Shown here: one piece after another, positions 51,103 through 51,805 of the stretch
Position numbering within the stretch: position 1 is the first letter of the stretch
Layout of the letters: each line of letters begins with the position of its first letter
Source of the DNA: a virus
Strand: one strand, 5' to 3'
IMG/VR virus record: IMGVR_UViG_3300021473_000005
Location: 1 to 51,805 of that record
Length of the DNA stretch: 51,805 nt
Program-made: the position numbers and the translations under genes
Notes under the pieces: generated by a model
Told to the model about the DNA's origin: nothing
Database searches by the model: none
Seen by the model: only the letters and a program-made list of their open reading frames with translations

Positions 51103-51805
51103 GCAATATTAACAGCACCGTTTGCAGGGCAGACATTCCGTATCCGAGCGTTTCCAACGAATCGGTGCCGTCGTTGATTGCAAATCTAGTCCAGGCGCTA
51201 TACGGGGAGATCAGCAAGACGGTTGTTGACGGTCGCGTTGTTTGGAACATTCCCTGCGATCCGGAAAACTCAGCCAGCGTTCCTCAATTACCACGGGAGC
51301 CTGGCGAGGGGTTGATGTGTTATTTGATACGTTTGGCAAATGCAGAAATCTACACCCCTGTTTACCCTGGCGCCGGCATTGCAACGTACAACGTTCCAGG
51401 AAATTATAGTTGGACGCCTCCCTTGTTTGTTCCTTCAGTTAAAATCACTTTAGTTGGAGCTGGCGGCGGCGGCGGCGGAGTTTCCGCGACCAACACAGGA
51501 ACCGCATCAACGCCTGGTGGCGACACGCTCTGCACCATCAACGGTTACACTATGACGGCTCAAGGCGGGCGGAGGGGGTCATATTTTACCAACCGTTACA
51601 CGCCTGGAAACACAGGTTATGATCCTACTGCCGGAAATGGTGGCAATGCTTTTTCAACAAAGCCAGGAACGTCTACTGGAAGTGGAGGGAATTCTATAAT
51701 ATCAGGTAATACTTATGTTGCTGAGGATGGCACAGGGTCTAATGGCTATTATGGCGGCGGTGGCGCATCTCGCGCCATTGGCGGCGGGGCTGGCTTGTTT
51801 GGGGG
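51099..51805 (+). CDS. Third tail fibre, Gly-rich, cut by the window end
   Basis: The first 85 residues ([38 protein letters not shown]) repeat the anchor of the fibre at 43179. After a short linker there is a Gly-rich beta domain that begins YNVPGNYSWTPP, then VKITLVGAGGGGGG. Many Gly-Gly-Gly loops follow, as in receptor-binding Gly-rich tips. The gene continues past base 51805. It starts within the stop codon of the previous gene. Confidence 0.75.
   Translation, partial: MSNINSTVCRADIPYPSVSNESVPSLIANLVQALYGEISKTVVDGRVVWNIPCDPENSASVPQLPREPGEGLMCYLIRLANAEIYTPVYPGAGIATYNVPGNYSWTPPLFVPSVKITLVGAGGGGGGVSATNTGTASTPGGDTLCTINGYTMTAQGGRRGSYFTNRYTPGNTGYDPTAGNGGNAFSTKPGTSTGSGGNSIISGNTYVAEDGTGSNGYYGGGGASRAIGGGAGLFG

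Overview
This is a 51.8-kb piece of a tailed double-stranded DNA phage genome, probably assembled from an environmental or metagenomic source. The call rests on a complete head-and-packaging set in one strand order (terminase small and large subunits, portal, scaffold, major capsid protein), a lysis pair, three tail-fibre genes, and a phage recombination and replication module. Every protein gene reads on the + strand; only two tRNAs read on the - strand. No tail tape-measure, sheath or tube gene is visible. A giant 3495-aa multidomain protein and a large portal suggest a podovirus-like particle with internal (ejected) proteins, but this is inference. The host cannot be named. Most start codons lack a Shine-Dalgarno sequence and are often preceded by an AATAAATA-like leader, which would fit a host lineage that relies little on Shine-Dalgarno pairing.

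Layout. (1) 1-18285 is a late block. It holds the end of an unknown gene, four tandem Ala/Gln/Gly-rich paralogues whose C-terminal codons double as the next gene's ribosome binding site, a 652-aa probable virion protein, and a 3495-aa polyvalent protein (metalloprotease-like, phage LPD-type, two GNAT-like and an ADP-ribosyltransferase-like module). It then continues with a DUF6321-like protein, an ATP-grasp ligase, an ERV/ALR-like thiol oxidase fusion and six small genes, and closes with a strong terminator at 18293-18329. (2) 18339-29802 is the early block. It starts at a sigma70-like promoter and carries a PD-(D/E)XK exonuclease (apparently circularly permuted), a Sak4-like ATPase, an SSB, a ParB-like protein, RusA, a DUF1376 replication protein and a DnaC-like loader. 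A second promoter of the same type (25994-26022) leads into an overlapping train of small genes that ends with an aspartyl/asparaginyl beta-hydroxylase and a winged-helix protein. (3) 30037-33307 holds terminase and small genes. (4) 33308-33765 is a non-coding stretch with tRNA-Thr(UGU), an initiator-like tRNA-Met(CAU) and several hairpins. (5) 33954-42100 is the head block: ParB-like protein, portal, scaffold, two glycosyltransferase-like proteins, and the major capsid protein preceded by a highly structured leader. (6) 42156-51805 is endolysin, holin, fibres and accessory proteins, running off the end of the window.

The most interesting items are the multi-branched RNA-like leader directly upstream of the capsid gene (40739-40889), the permuted exonuclease with its ancestral start codon preserved at the fusion point, the recurring xFM[AS]E boundary tags of the giant protein, and the antisense initiator-type tRNA. 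All names are from reading the sequence and recalled family patterns; no database search was run.
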